DNA from: Kingdonia uniflora
Lineage: Eukaryota > Streptophyta > Magnoliopsida > Ranunculales > Circaeasteraceae
Assembly (NCBI GenBank): GCA_014058105.1
Contig: JACGCM010001844.1
Coordinates: 186,001 to 250,000, forward strand
Direction of reading: 5' to 3'
DNA length: 64,000 nucleotides
Part shown: in pieces, positions 33,047-44,421 of the stretch
Layout: each line of letters starts with the position of its first letter
Position numbering within the stretch: the stretch's first letter is position 1
The notes under the pieces: model-generated
Seen by the model: the letters and a program-made list of their open reading frames with translations, nothing else
The model's database searches: none
Told to the model about the DNA's origin: nothing
Made by a program: the position numbers and the translations under genes

Positions 33047-36000
33047 TATGATTATCGTAGCCTAGAATTGTAGGGGGACTGGAGAAAAGTTCACCCTTAG
33101 GGAGCTGAGAGCTCACAACTCCAAGCTCAACCCCGATATTATCTTTCTTACTCAAACCAAAGCTTCTAACCCGGATTCCCTCCATAAGTTCAGCAGCCTG
33201 GGCCTGCCTCACTCTCACTGTGTTAAAGCTACTTCAAACCATGGAGGTGGGCTCTGGCTTGCGTGGAGCTCTACCACTAACCTCACTATCCTCGCTTCCT
33301 CCCCCAACAGTATCAACGCACTCCTCCTTTCCCACGTTCCTTCCAACTCACCCAATTCGGAGCTGATTCTCTAGCTCTGCTCTTTCACTTATGGCCCCCC
33401 TGACTCGGCTCAAAAAGCCAGTTACTGGGCCTCCATTGCCAATCTCGCTACATCCATTTCAATTCCCTGGATAATCATGGGAGATCTGACCTGTATTACT
33501 TGCAAGGAAGAAAAATTTGGGAGAGTGGCCTTTGACCCCTCTGCCCCAAACCTCTTGGAAGAATTTATTTTTGATACCGCCATGATTGATCTAGGAGCCA
33601 CGGGTGTCCCGTTTATGTGGTCTAACAAATGTAGAGGTCGGGATCTTATCAAACAGAGGCTGGACCGAGCCCCGGTCTCAATCCCCTGGAGCACTTCATT
33701 CCCTAACGCCACCATCCAGAACCTCCCTATCATCGGATCGGACCATGGTCCCATTGTCCTGAACACCGAATCAAACCACCACACACTTCCCAAACAATTC
33801 TATTTCCAATCCGCTTGGACTAAGCATGCGCATTACCAGGAGATCATTGAAAAGGCTTGGGCGGTTCCCCAATCGGGATCTCGGCCGCTCTGACTGTGTA
33901 AAAAGCTTCGTTTCGCTAAATCAGAGCTCACGGCCTAGAATAAAAGGGAATTCAACTACATGACCCTCAATATCAATTGTCTCAGGAACCAGATTGAGGA
34001 AGCACAAAAGGATAAAACGACTGATGATAACATCACCTTGGAACAGAACCTTCAAAACCAGCTTAACACCCTCCTGAACCACGAAGAATCCCTTTGGCGC
34101 GATAAATCCCGGGAGAGCTGGCTCCGCGAAGGCGATATGAACTCAAAATTCTTCTACCTATCCACCATAGGTCGTAGAAGACACAATATGATCAGGAAAA
34201 ATCATAAATCGGATGGCACCTGGGGTCAAACGGGAAACGATATTGGGGACACCTTTATCAGTTACTATAGCGACATCTTCACCCCCTCACACCCCCCCAT
34301 TAAAATCCAAGAACTTGACATTATGGAGAAGCTGATCACCGATGACGAAAATTTTCTGCTTACCCAGAACCCCACTATGGAGGAGATAAAAGAGGCCCTT
34401 TTTTCTATGAATCCGCATAAATCTCCCGGACCGAATGGTTTTACCCCGTCTTTCTACCATAAATCTTGGGACACTGTTAAGCAAGACCTCTTTAATGCTA
34501 CCCTGGCTTTCTTCCAAACGGGCAACCTTCTAGCTGAGTTCAATCACACAAACATTACTCTCATTCCTAAAAAGTAGTACCCTGATAAACTTGAACACTA
34601 TAGACCCATCAGCCTCTGCAATGTTAAATTTAAGATCATCTCCAAAATCCTAGCCACCAGAGTTTGACCCCTCCTCAACAAGATTATCTCTCCTGCTCAA
34701 AACACCTTCATCCCGGGCAGACAGATTTTTGATAACATAATCATGGCTCAAGAATTGCTGACGGCTCTCAAAAAGAAGAAAGGGAAATCCAGCTGCATGG
34801 CCGTAAAGCTGGACTTGAGTAAGGCCTTTGATAGGGTTTAATGGAGTTTCCTAGATGACACCTGGAAATCCATGGGCTTCTACGATAACTCGTGCGCCTG
34901 GATCCAACAATGTATTTCTACCACGGCTATTTCTTTTAACCTCAATGGTACCCCATTCGGTTTCCTTAAACCTGGCAGAGGCATTAGGCAAGGCGACCCC
35001 CTCGCCCCATCTTTGTTTCTCATATGTTCAAAGTCCTCTCCAGAATTATCATCCATAAAGAGCTCAAGGGCAACATCCATGGTATTAAAACGGCGAGAAG
35101 CAGCACCCCTATCTCCCATCTCCTCTTCACCGATGATAGCTTCGTATTCTGTAACGATAATCTGGATGAAGCAGGAGCCCTTAATGATGCCCTCAACACC
35201 TTCACCCAGGTATCGGGGCAAGAGATAAATCTTGACAAATCTTGCATTCTCTTAAGTAAGAACTGTCACCACCGCCACCACAGACTCATTCAGCGGATCC
35301 TGCACATAATAAAGGACACTTCGGGAGACAAATATTTTGGAGCTCCGCTGACCTTTGATCGGTCCAAAAGTTACAACTTTCATGACATTATTTCTGGGGT
35401 ATCCAGCCGTATCGAGGGTTGGAAAGAAAAATTTCTTTCTCAGGCTAGCAGACTCACCCTGATTAAAGTTGTTAACTCAGTAATTCCTTCTTTCCTTATG
35501 TCTGTTTTCCCCTTCCCCAATAAAATTGGCAACAAGCTAGACTCCATTAACGCCCATTTCTTCTCGGGAACTAACAAAGATGGCAAATCCAAAACCCAAT
35601 TTATCAAATGGAAGAATATTTGTCAACCTCTAAAAACTGGTGGCCTTGGTATTCACACGGCCTTAAATCATAACAAAGCCCTTCTGGCAAAACTTTTCTG
35701 GCGCATCATCAAAGAACCTGACAAAAATCTGGGCACAAAATATGAACGCCAAATACACCCCAAAGCTTTCACCTATGCTTGCCATAACCAAACCTGTGGA
35801 CTCTTGGATCAGGAAAGGCATCATCAAAGCCAGAAATGATATTTGGCCAGAGCTCATGTGGCATATTGGAAACGGCGGCAGCGTGGACTTCTGGCTCGAA
35901 CCTTGGATCCCTGGTATCCGTTTTGGTTGGCCGGTTGGCCCTGCCCCCCGCCCTAGGGCCATCACCAATGTCTCTGACCTTATCTGGCCTAATAGCCATA

Positions 36001-36656
36001 CTTGGAAAAATCATATTATTTACTCCCTCTTTCATTCGGACATTGCCAACATCATTATTTCCATCCCGCTTAGTAAACACCCTGCTAAGGATGTCCTCAG
36101 ATGGACTAAGGAGAAGAATGGGATCCTTACGGTACGATCTGTTTATTCCCACTCTGTCTAGGATAAGTCTAATAATTAACCCCAGGCCCAACCGGTGTGG
36201 TCTACTGGTATCGTTAGGGACATCATCTGTAAACTCCAGATCCCCTACCGGATGCAACTTTTCCTTTGGAAAGCCGTCCAGGATGGTATTCCCACTAGGT
36301 ACAACTTATGGCATGGCAATGATGTTTGGGATACAAACTGCCCACGCTGCGGCACGGAGAGGGAGACCATTACTCACTCCCTGTTCTTCTGTACAAAGCT
36401 CACAAGCATCTGGTATGACTCTGACCTTGCGATTGACTTTAGTAATTGGTGTTATACTAACTCGATTAATACTATCATTCACCATTGTTACCATCTTTAC
36501 AAAGGAGTCTCTAATCTCTCCAAATTTTGCAGCACCCTTAAAACTATTATGTATGTTATCTGGACCAGCAGAAATGAGCTCATCTTTGAGCGCAAAGCTT
36601 CTCCGCCTGACAAAATTTTGAAGCGAGCAAAGCTTCTTTTGCTTGAGTCATTCTAG
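33047..36656 (+). pseudogene. LINE ORF2: endonuclease, reverse transcriptase and zf-RVT
   Basis: The apurinic-like endonuclease runs 33047-33800: NCRGTGEKFTLREL near its start, GDLTCITC, and GSDHGPI near its end, so catalytic Asp/His text is kept. The RT runs about 33960-35850: NPHKSPGPNGFTPSFY, LEHYRPISLCNVKFK, FDNIIMAQELL, LDLSKAFDRV, GIRQGDPLAPSLF, then LLFTDDSFVFC where the D-D box is intact. The zf-RVT knuckle is at 36340-36390 (CPRCGTERETITHSLFFC). Stops lie at about 33062, 33372, 33891, 34575, 34666 and 34840, with frameshifts near 35030 and 35742. It is inactive but readable across the whole length. Confidence 0.85.
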
Positions 36657-36737
36657 ACTCTCTCCCTCCCACACTACTCCAAAGCAACCCCACTCCTCCC
36701 CCCTCCGCAGATCCACGAGGGATGACACGTCATAAGC

Positions 36738-37229
36738 GTGGATGCCTCATGGACCAAATTGGACTTGCCCGGAGGGTCGGGACTTATTATTAAAATACAC
36801 CAAAACTCTACATTATGTACAAGTTACGACTCCTTGCGGGCAGGGGACGCAGAAGAAATAGAGGCAGTTGCGGTATTGAGAAGGATAGAGGCAGCATTGA
36901 GCAGTGGTTTACATCGGGTTCTTCTCTTATCAGATTGCCTTTGCTTGGTCAGAGCTTTCAGGGAGTATTCTGAGGATCTCTTTTGGGGAGCGCTTACCTT
37001 GGCTCCACACATTCGAGAGATGGCAGCATCCTTTCTTGACTTCCGTTTTGAATTTTGTGATCGTAGATGTAATTTTGAAGCTCATTTTCTTGCAGCTAGG
37101 GGAGCTACCAACCCCCTTATTTTTTGTAATTTGCCGTTGGGGGCTGAAAACCTTGTAAAATCTGTCTCCCCCTTTGGGCCTTCTATAATATTTTCTCTTT
37201 GCCTAAAAAAAAATAAAAAAAATCCTTGA
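36738..37229 (+). pseudogene. LINE ORF2 C-terminal RNase H-like domain (RVT_3 type)
   Basis: An open 163-codon frame reads MDASWTKLDLPGGSGLIIK, then AGDAEEIEAVAVLRRIEAAL, LLLSDCLCLVRAFRE and FCDRRCNFEAHFLAARGA. This is the plant RNase H-like fold: first D in VDASW, E in AEEIEA, D in LSDC, and a late N-x-x-A-H. All four acidic/His positions appear present. It begins about 80 bases after the TAG that ends the preceding frame, so in the active parent it was part of ORF2. Confidence 0.75.
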
Positions 37230-39149
37230 GACTTGATAATGAATAGGACAAATAATTTCCTTGATAAATATGTTAAACACAGTTACAGGTACTTACAGCC
37301 TGCATAGAGTAAAGATAGCTGGACGATAATATATGTTTGGGGAAAACTGGACTAAAGTATATGTAGTGGGGCTATGTTCTCCATGTGGAACAGTGAAAGT
37401 GTTTCAATCACAAAACCTGAATCAAATAAAACATCAAGTCAGCGTGGGATGGTCCTCGGAACATGCTAAAAAGACAGCCTGAATGATGTCGACAAAGATA
37501 TCATACCTGCAAGGCTACAACCTATTTTCAGGCGCAACATTATAATAAATGTTCAAGTTATTTATATTATAATAAATGTTATAGTTGAAAGTGTGGACCA
37601 TTGCTCCTGAATTGGGCATCGAGGGTGCTCTTGTTACACCCCCTGTATGAATTTCTGATACACAATATTTCCAGTAATTTTGGTAATGATTAACTATTAG
37701 CTAAGCTAACCTTTCTTATTATTGTCCACTGGAGATATTTCTGGTTTACCAGGAGGAGCCTTGAGTTATTTTTCTCTGCAAAGTCTTTTGGTGTATGAGT
37801 TTATCACAAGAATGTCTAGTCAAATTGCTCATGGGGATGGTCCTCGGAACATGCAAATTCTGTGAACTTCAGGTAAACCATATGCTATAGTTATCAATAA
37901 GGGGGGGGGGGATTGAAAATGACTATGTTTTAAGACTGCTTCTTATTAGCATGCTTCTTCTAGTCTTGGTCTGAGACTTGCCTCAAGGATTAAATTGAGA
38001 ATGCTTCTTCTAGTCTTGGTCTAAGACTTAATTTATCCACAGAAATGTCATGACATTATAGTATCAAAATGGATGGCCCTCTTCATGTCTTGGAAACCCC
38101 CTATGTGTATTATTTGCTTACATGTTCAATCATATGTCTTAGTATATGATTTGGTTCAGAGTTAAACTGATTTGAAGTTCAGGCAAAGACATGTTGTAAG
38201 TCTGAGTGCAGGTCTATAATATAAATTATTTTTACTTCTTATCTTAAATTGCTTTAATGGAAAGCCATGTTGCTCATTATAATTTCCATCTCTCCCATAG
38301 GGTATAAATCACATTTTTAATTACTGATTCTATGCACCATTAATGTTTAATTAGTAATTGAGGGCAGTAGTGACGCCTCTCAATCACGGCAGAAAGGAAA
38401 ACAATTTTTTTTGCTAAATGTTACCTTGGGATTGTAGACTAGGTTTCTATGGAGTATTCAAGAATCTGGTTATGGTTTATTTGGAAAGAAACAGAAAGCA
38501 GAATAAAAAATAGGGTCTATTGTTTGGTAATTATAGTTTGTGGCTAACAGGTATTTCTCACTCTCTATAACTGTTGTTCTTACCCCTAACCCATTCCACT
38601 CTGCCTTTTTTTTTCCTTGCCTTTTTCTGTGTCGCAGTTTATCAAGCTGTTAGTTTATGCTACTCTTGACTGAAATTTGTTACAATATTTTCGTAGACAT
38701 TCTATCCTTCATTGCCGCATGTATATGTAGGTTTAGTATCTGTTCGTTACTGGATCCTCTATTCTTAGAACAACATAGTATTCTAGTTTTTGATTTATGT
38801 TAACTTCTTGCAATATTGTACTTTATGTAGTTCTACTTAGAGATTGGGAGGGCAGTTATGTATTGTAGTTATCATTATTGAAGATTTTTACCATGTTCTC
38901 TATTGACTCTTTCATACTTAGTATCCAGCTAAGATTCATTATGAGGTTCCACATCTTCCATCGTTCTACATTAGTATTTTACATGCCCATATAATTAACA
39001 AGAATTGATTATGTGGGCATGTTTACTATTTAAATTTTATGCACTTCTCTTGAGTACTTCACCTACTGAATGCAGGTAGTTTTTTGAGTTTGAATTTCAT
39101 ATTCATCATTTAAAGTTTGTCGAGATACTTTTTACTTGTATAACTGCAG
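37227..39149. other. No gene recognised; small internal repeats and a G11 run
   Basis: GATGGTCCTCGGAACATGC occurs at about 37449 and 37838. GAATGCTTCTTCTAGTCTTG followed by GTCT occurs in tandem at about 37951 and 37999. A run of 11 G lies at 37901-37911. Part of the stretch before 39149 may be the UPF1 intron. No ORF is supported. Confidence 0.45.
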
Positions 39150-39507
39150 GTTCAATACCGCATGCATCCATCTCTCTCAGAGTTTCCCTCTAACAGCTTC
39201 TACGAAGGTACATTGCAAAATGGGGTGACCATTGTTGAAAGGAAGTCAACTGGAATTGATTTTCCTTGGCCAATACCAAATCGTCCCATGTTTTTTCACG
39301 TCCAGGTACTTGACCAGTTACTTTTTTATCGCGTTCGAATGTACTTTTTTCACTTAGCCAGTTACTTATACGTTTTATATTTTCTTTTCATATATGGGAC
39401 AAGAAAAGATAACCCCAAATGAAACTTCATATTTGATTAGGTCTGAGGCTGTATATGTTGAGAAACTTGTTACTACTTTTTTAAGAAGCCCCGTTGTTCC
39501 TAATTAG
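39150..39507 (+). pseudogene. UPF1 (nonsense-mediated decay RNA helicase) fragment
   Basis: After a TGCAG acceptor, exon 39150-39305 reads [32 protein letters not shown] and [18 protein letters not shown] before GTACTT. The segment at 39441-39507 reads SEAVYVEKLVTTFLRSPVVP, N, TAG. This is helicase motif V/VI territory of the superfamily-1 helicase UPF1 (QYRMHP is diagnostic). The intermediate MGQEE-type segment is missing, and the ATP-binding part and C-terminus are absent. Only about 75 codons survive. Confidence 0.85.
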
Positions 39508-41992
39508 GTATTGCTGTCTACTTGATCTTTTTTGCATTTTAATTAACTTTAGTGAACTTTGATTATTTGCAAAAGAAAATATACATCTTAGATTTTATTT
39601 TTTAATTAATCAGCAATTGCAATAGTATAGTGTATTACTAAAATACAAATATAACATTTTATTAGTCATGAGAGAATGCAATAAGCTTTTCTTTGCTTCA
39701 TTGTAATTTTTAATTCCTTTGCAAAAGCTGATATCTATTTGCGTTGAACTTGGGACACGAGGAATAACGAAAAAGAAAAGGATAGAACTTCACTCTTAAA
39801 ATCTAGGAGTCTTTAAGTGGTTAATTCAAAAATAATATATAAGTTAACTAGTTAAGTACATATGCTATCAACCATTGATCAAAGTTTCCACTCAAAAAAA
39901 TTAAATAAATATTCAATTTACTTTAAAATCGATATTCTATATGTATATAAACATCAAAAAAGAGGCATCCAGTAAGATGTGTTATGAGATGCATAATATT
40001 AGTGGCTACAGTCTTGGTGGAGCTTTGGATGGCTATGATACTTGTTGTATGCAAAAGACAACAAATGCCCCAAACTAGAATCTTTCTAAAGTATAAATAC
40101 TATTGGGAGTGAAAAGGAAGTTAGCCTACTAGTCCGTTAGTATTTCAAGCCTTTATTGTTTTACTGCCAATGGTGTATGATATATTATCTGAAGGATGGA
40201 TGAACTACAAGTAATATGAAAGATTTTCCTCTAATATATCACACCTTACCATCTTGCAACAGGTACTTAAAATGAAAAAGGTAAAATGTACTTAAGAAAA
40301 TGGAGGAAAAAAAAGGAAGTGGGGTAATTTAAACTTAAAGTGTGCAACCTCCACCGAGAGTTATGCCCATTCTGCATATATGATGATTTATATCATGATC
40401 ATAGAATGCAGAGAAGTCAAAAAATAGATGGTCTAAGATTGGACAAGAAATACCAATCTAATAAAAGCCGAAATATTACATTAGTGTAAACATAAGCACG
40501 GGCTGAATTCATATATTAAGGGAGGAGGGGGCTCTCTTTTTATTTGTCGAAACTTTTACATTTGCTATTTGTCGACGACTGGAGTATTCGGTTGTATGAT
40601 TTATGCTATCAAAACCCTGAAATTCATTTTATCAGCTACAATAGATATGTGTAGCTAGTACCTTATCCTACTAGTATGTCAGCTTTATGAGTTATTAAGG
40701 AGCTTTGATAGTCTACTTTTTATGACAGGGGTCTCTGCTTTGTAATGATGTGCTCAGGACATAGATGGCTTGCTTGAAGCGGTGGAAAAGCAGTTGCAAC
40801 AAGCGAGGTATGTTATTTTGAATTTATTTTTTCTACTTACAGGTTATTCTTTCTGATAAGTCACGTGGTCATCACAATACCCACGTAGGTGGTTGCCTCT
40901 CCACCATACATGACCATTCTCTCTATTTTAGTTATTTCTAAGTAGTTTATTTGATTTGCATTATAATTAGGAGAAGTCTCCTAATTAGAGTCTAGCTAAG
41001 ATTTCTATTTGTGTTAGGTCTCTTCTCCTATATGAAAGAGAGCCTAAACTTAGTTTATTTCTTACGTTGGTTTGAGTGAGAGAGAAAGGCTTAGCCTTTA
41101 AGAGATATGTAGAGTTTGGGGTAAATCTCATAAACCTTAGGTATTAACTTTTATTTTATGTAATTGAGAGATCTTAGTTTTAATTGAGATTAATTTAGCT
41201 TCCGCAAACATAGTTTTTAATACTTTTTGTCTCATGCACAAGTTTTGAAATGCATTTTTTGTTTTCCAAATGTTTTTCTTCATATTGATTAACCTCTGAA
41301 GCTTATCGGGACTATGTCTACATTACACAATTCTTTCACAATTTCCCATGGTTTAGAAAATGTCCTTTAGCTTAAAAATAGTATTCTTTGCGGGGCAGTT
41401 ATTTAACCGCAAGGCGGTTGTTATGGCTGCCTCATCTAATGACAAAAGGTCCTTAAATAAATCAGAAGAATACATCAAATCTAGAAAAGTATGAAACATC
41501 ATGCAATGTAAATGTTACGACTTAGATACGCGCAAAACTTGTTGAAGCAACTGTCGTGTCCTTGGGCATAAGCTCAGTGGATAATCCACATTTGGTAATA
41601 CAAAATAGTGTTTAGAACATGTCTAATGTGTTCATCAATCCTTAAAAAATAAATTAATTAATACTAGTAGGAAATAATGGAAGTTAAGTCTGTGAATCAT
41701 TATTATATGAGTTGTATGAAAGAGTTTCTCGAGTAGATACTAGGGATCACTAGTATAAACAAATCAAATTTATATGAGAATAGGTTTCTGTTTGATAAAA
41801 TCATCCATTTACAGTCCATTTCTCTTACATGACAATAGGTGATCATTTTGGTATAAGAACATAGACAACTGGCAGGAAAAAAAACCAGTGGAGATTTGTG
41901 AGTTTTGAACTAAAAACCCTACTGCTTTAATTATTTTAATTAATGTTTTCCATCATTCTGTTAAGTACCTTACTTCTAATGCTTGTGCAAAG
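39508..41992. other. No gene recognised; possible small exon and LTR-like stretch
   Basis: At 40760-40807 an acceptor (GCTCAG) precedes DIDGLLEAVEKQLQQAR and a GTATG donor, which looks like one small exon of an unidentified gene. The segment 40855-41220 has an LTR-like flavour (CTCCTATATGAAAGAGAG, polyadenylation-like AT-rich tail) but no matching partner. The rest is AT-rich spacer. Confidence 0.3.
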
Positions 41993-42074
41993 GTATCGTG
42001 GAGTTTACCTAGGTCATGATGTCGCTATTAAAATTCTCAAATTTGAGCACGTTAATGAAGCATCAGAGGAAGAG
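41993..42074 (+). pseudogene. STY/Raf-like protein kinase exon fragment
   Basis: After an AG acceptor the frame reads YRGVYLGHDVAIKILKFEH followed by VNEASEEE. This is the strand-3 VAIK region of plant ACT-domain/Raf-like cytosolic kinases (STY8/17/46 type), with the catalytic Lys present. Only this exon is visible. It runs without a stop into the P450 fragment that follows. Confidence 0.65.
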
Positions 42075-42446
42075 GACATGAAGGTGTTACAACAACTAGG
42101 GATGGAAATAAATGCCGGATTTAAGAACTTGATGGCTTTCGGTGGGGGTCCAAGATATTATACAGGAGCAGACTTTGTAAAGCTACAGATGGCCATATTT
42201 TTTCATTGCTTGGTCACAAAGTACAGGTACTACTAGTAGTACAATGAGCGAAAGATACGCAATATCATCTTTTATTACAGGTATGAGGACATGAAGATAT
42301 AACTGAAGTAATCAATATTTGTAATTTTCAGGTGGATGATAGTGAAGGAAGGGGATATAGTCAGAAGGCTTGGTTTGATTCTCCCTTATGGCATTCATAT
42401 CCAACTCACTGAAAAAGAAGGAAACGGAAGCAAGATAGTGGTCTAA
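42075..42446 (+). pseudogene. Cytochrome P450 (CYP87-like) C-terminal fragment
   Basis: The first exon (to 42226) reads GMEINAGFKNLMAFGGGPRY, YTGADFVKLQMAIFFHCLVT, KYR, then GTACTAC. The last exon (42332-42446) reads WMIVKEGDIVRRLGLILPYG, IHIQLTEKEGNGSKIVV, TAA. This is the heme-binding loop and C-terminus of a plant P450, most like CYP87-type steroid/triterpenoid oxidases. The axial Cys of F-x-x-G-x-R-x-C-x-G is Tyr here (RYYTG), so heme could not be bound normally. The true 3' end of the gene seems to be present. Confidence 0.75.
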
Positions 42447-43129
42447 TTAAAATTTTGGGCACCCCTCCATCTGAGTCCTTTTGCCAATGTACAGTTTCTG
42501 ATAATGATGTATATATGTTATAATACTTTTTACTATTCTAAAGTAATATTCAATGCAACCTCTATACTGGAGAAATGTTTAAATGGAATGGTTGCCCTTA
42601 CAAGTTAAAAGGATTGGTAGAACTTGTAACAAAAGAAGGAAATATATGTTTTGCGTTCCATTTTGTCTGATTAATGATCACGATACGTCTTTGATCTCAT
42701 CCCTATGAATCCATAAACTCAAATTGGTAAGAGTTTCTCATACTTTGAGAGGATGATGGTTCGGAACCATTTTGATTTGCTTGCGTGACTCAGTTTTAGC
42801 GTTGCCTTCCTCAATATTCCTTAATAATGATAAACATTTATTTCAGGAGCCATATGCTACTCCATAGTTCACCTCCATCTAGGATTTGTCCATTATTTGC
42901 TTTTCGAATTGTGCATGTATGCCAATGCTACAGTAGTTAAGAGCTTGATGATGGTAATAGATGGAATTCAGGTAATGCTAAACATTACCTCTTTATAAGA
43001 CCCATGTTTATACTGTTGATGTACACGTCGTGTCTATGCAACACAAGATGTAGTTGTAATATTTCATATGTAATATGATTTGGCAAGCTTTTATTTATAC
43101 TTCATTATTGTGCAACTACGAAGTTGTTT
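42447..43129. other. No gene recognised
   Basis: About 680 bp of AT-rich sequence between the P450 fragment and the Athila-type element. The left boundary of the Athila fragment is near 43130. Confidence 0.4.
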
Positions 43130-44421
43130 TTACTACCTTGGTATGCCGACATTGTCAATTATCTTGCTACTGAACGATTACCTGACCACTAGTCTAAGCA
43201 AGATAAAACCAAATTCTTACACGAGGTTAGACGTTTTAGTTGGGACGATCCTTATATGTATAAATTTTGTTCTGACCAAGTTATTAGAGGATGCATTCCA
43301 AATAATGAATTCCAGAGCATACTCATGTTTTACCATACCTATATCTGTGGAGGGCATTTCAGTACCAAGAAACGGCTGCCAAAATTCTTCAATCTGGTCT
43401 TTATTGGCCTACCCTTTTTCATGATACACAAACCTTTTATTCTACTTGTGATAGATGTCAGAGGACCGATAATATTTCTCACCGCAACATGATGCCCCTA
43501 CACAACATTCTTATTGTTGAAATTTTTTATGTTTGGGGAATAGATTTTATGGGCCCGTTTTCTTCATCTCTTGGAAACCTTTATATTCTAGTCGCAGTGG
43601 ACTATGTCTCCAAATGAGTCGAAGCGTTAGCATATATGACAAATAACCATAAACCTGTGGTCAAATTTATGAAATCCATTTTAAATCGTTTTGGTTCTCC
43701 TCGACTAGTTATAAGTGGTGGTGGGAAACATTTTTGCAATCGTGTTTTTAACACTTTATTGAAAAATTATTCCATCACTCATAAAGTTGCCATACCTTAC
43801 CATCCACAAACAAGTGGTCATGCAGAAGCTTTCAATCGGGAGATTAAAAGAATTTTAGAAAAAGTTGTTCGAACTGATCGCAAAGACTGGTCAGATCGTT
43901 TTGATGATGCTCTTTGGGCCTATCAAACAACTTATAAAACCCCAATTGGAATGTTACCCTATAGACTTATCTTTGGGAAGGTTTTCCACTTGCCTGTGGA
44001 ACTAGAGCACAAAGCTCTTTGGGCCACAAAGACCCTTAATTTTGAAATGGAACAAGCTGGGTCTAAGAGAATGCTTCAACTTTCAGAGTTGGATGAACTC
44101 CGTCATGAGGCTTATTAAAGTTCAAAAATTTACAAGGTACGTACCAAAGCTTTTTACGATAAATCAATTATTCGTAAAACCTTCGAGCCCAATCAAAATG
44201 TATTGCTTTATAACTCTAAGCTTCGTCTATTTCCCAGAAAACTACAATCCCGTTGGCATTGCCCCTATACGGTTAAAACTATTTTTCCTCATGGGGCTGT
44301 TGAGGTGGACGATCCTAAAAACAGAAATATTTTTAAGGTCAATAACCAACGATTAAAACTGTACTTAAAGTTCTACATTTTTTATAAAGAGATAACATTT
44401 CTAAATGATCTAGTATATTAG
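43130..44421 (+). pseudogene. Athila-type Ty3/Gypsy integrase remnant
   Basis: From about 43130 the three frames together read LPWYADIVNYLAT, WDDPYMYKFCSDQVIRGCIP, the zinc-binding segment, then GIDFMGPFSSSLGNLYILVA, VDYVSK, TGA, VEALA. The long 43636-44118 frame gives NRFGSPRLVISGGGKHFCN, PYHPQTSGHAEAFNREIKR, DALWAYQTTYKTPIGMLPYR and LIFGKVFHLPVELEHKALWA, typical Athila text. The C-terminal domain continues to 44421. The first catalytic Asp and the Glu are kept, but the second Asp (normally in SDGG) is Gly. Everything upstream (gag to RNase H) is missing. Confidence 0.85.

Larger units (their letters stand above)
30040..37226 (+). mobile_element. Near full-length LINE (L1-type non-LTR retrotransposon)
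   Basis: A pyrimidine-rich 5' leader (30060-30250) is followed by ORF1, ORF2 and an A-rich tail (AAAAAAAAATAAAAAAAA near 37206-37224), about 7.2 kb in all. ORF2 carries endonuclease, RT, a zf-RVT knuckle and an RNase H-like domain. Damage is light (a handful of stops, a few frameshifts), so this is one of the youngest elements here. It lies on the + strand, between the serpin and UPF1 fragments. Confidence 0.9.

Noticed and set aside
34880..36257. Several minus-strand ORFs over LINE ORF2
   Set aside because: Shadows of the RT and RNase H coding frames.
37901..37911. Run of eleven G
   Set aside because: Simple homopolymer; no polypurine-tract context with an LTR beside it.
40855..41220. Possible solo LTR
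   Set aside because: Some LTR-like composition and a TATA-like motif, but no partner, no PPT or primer site and no clear TG/CA ends.
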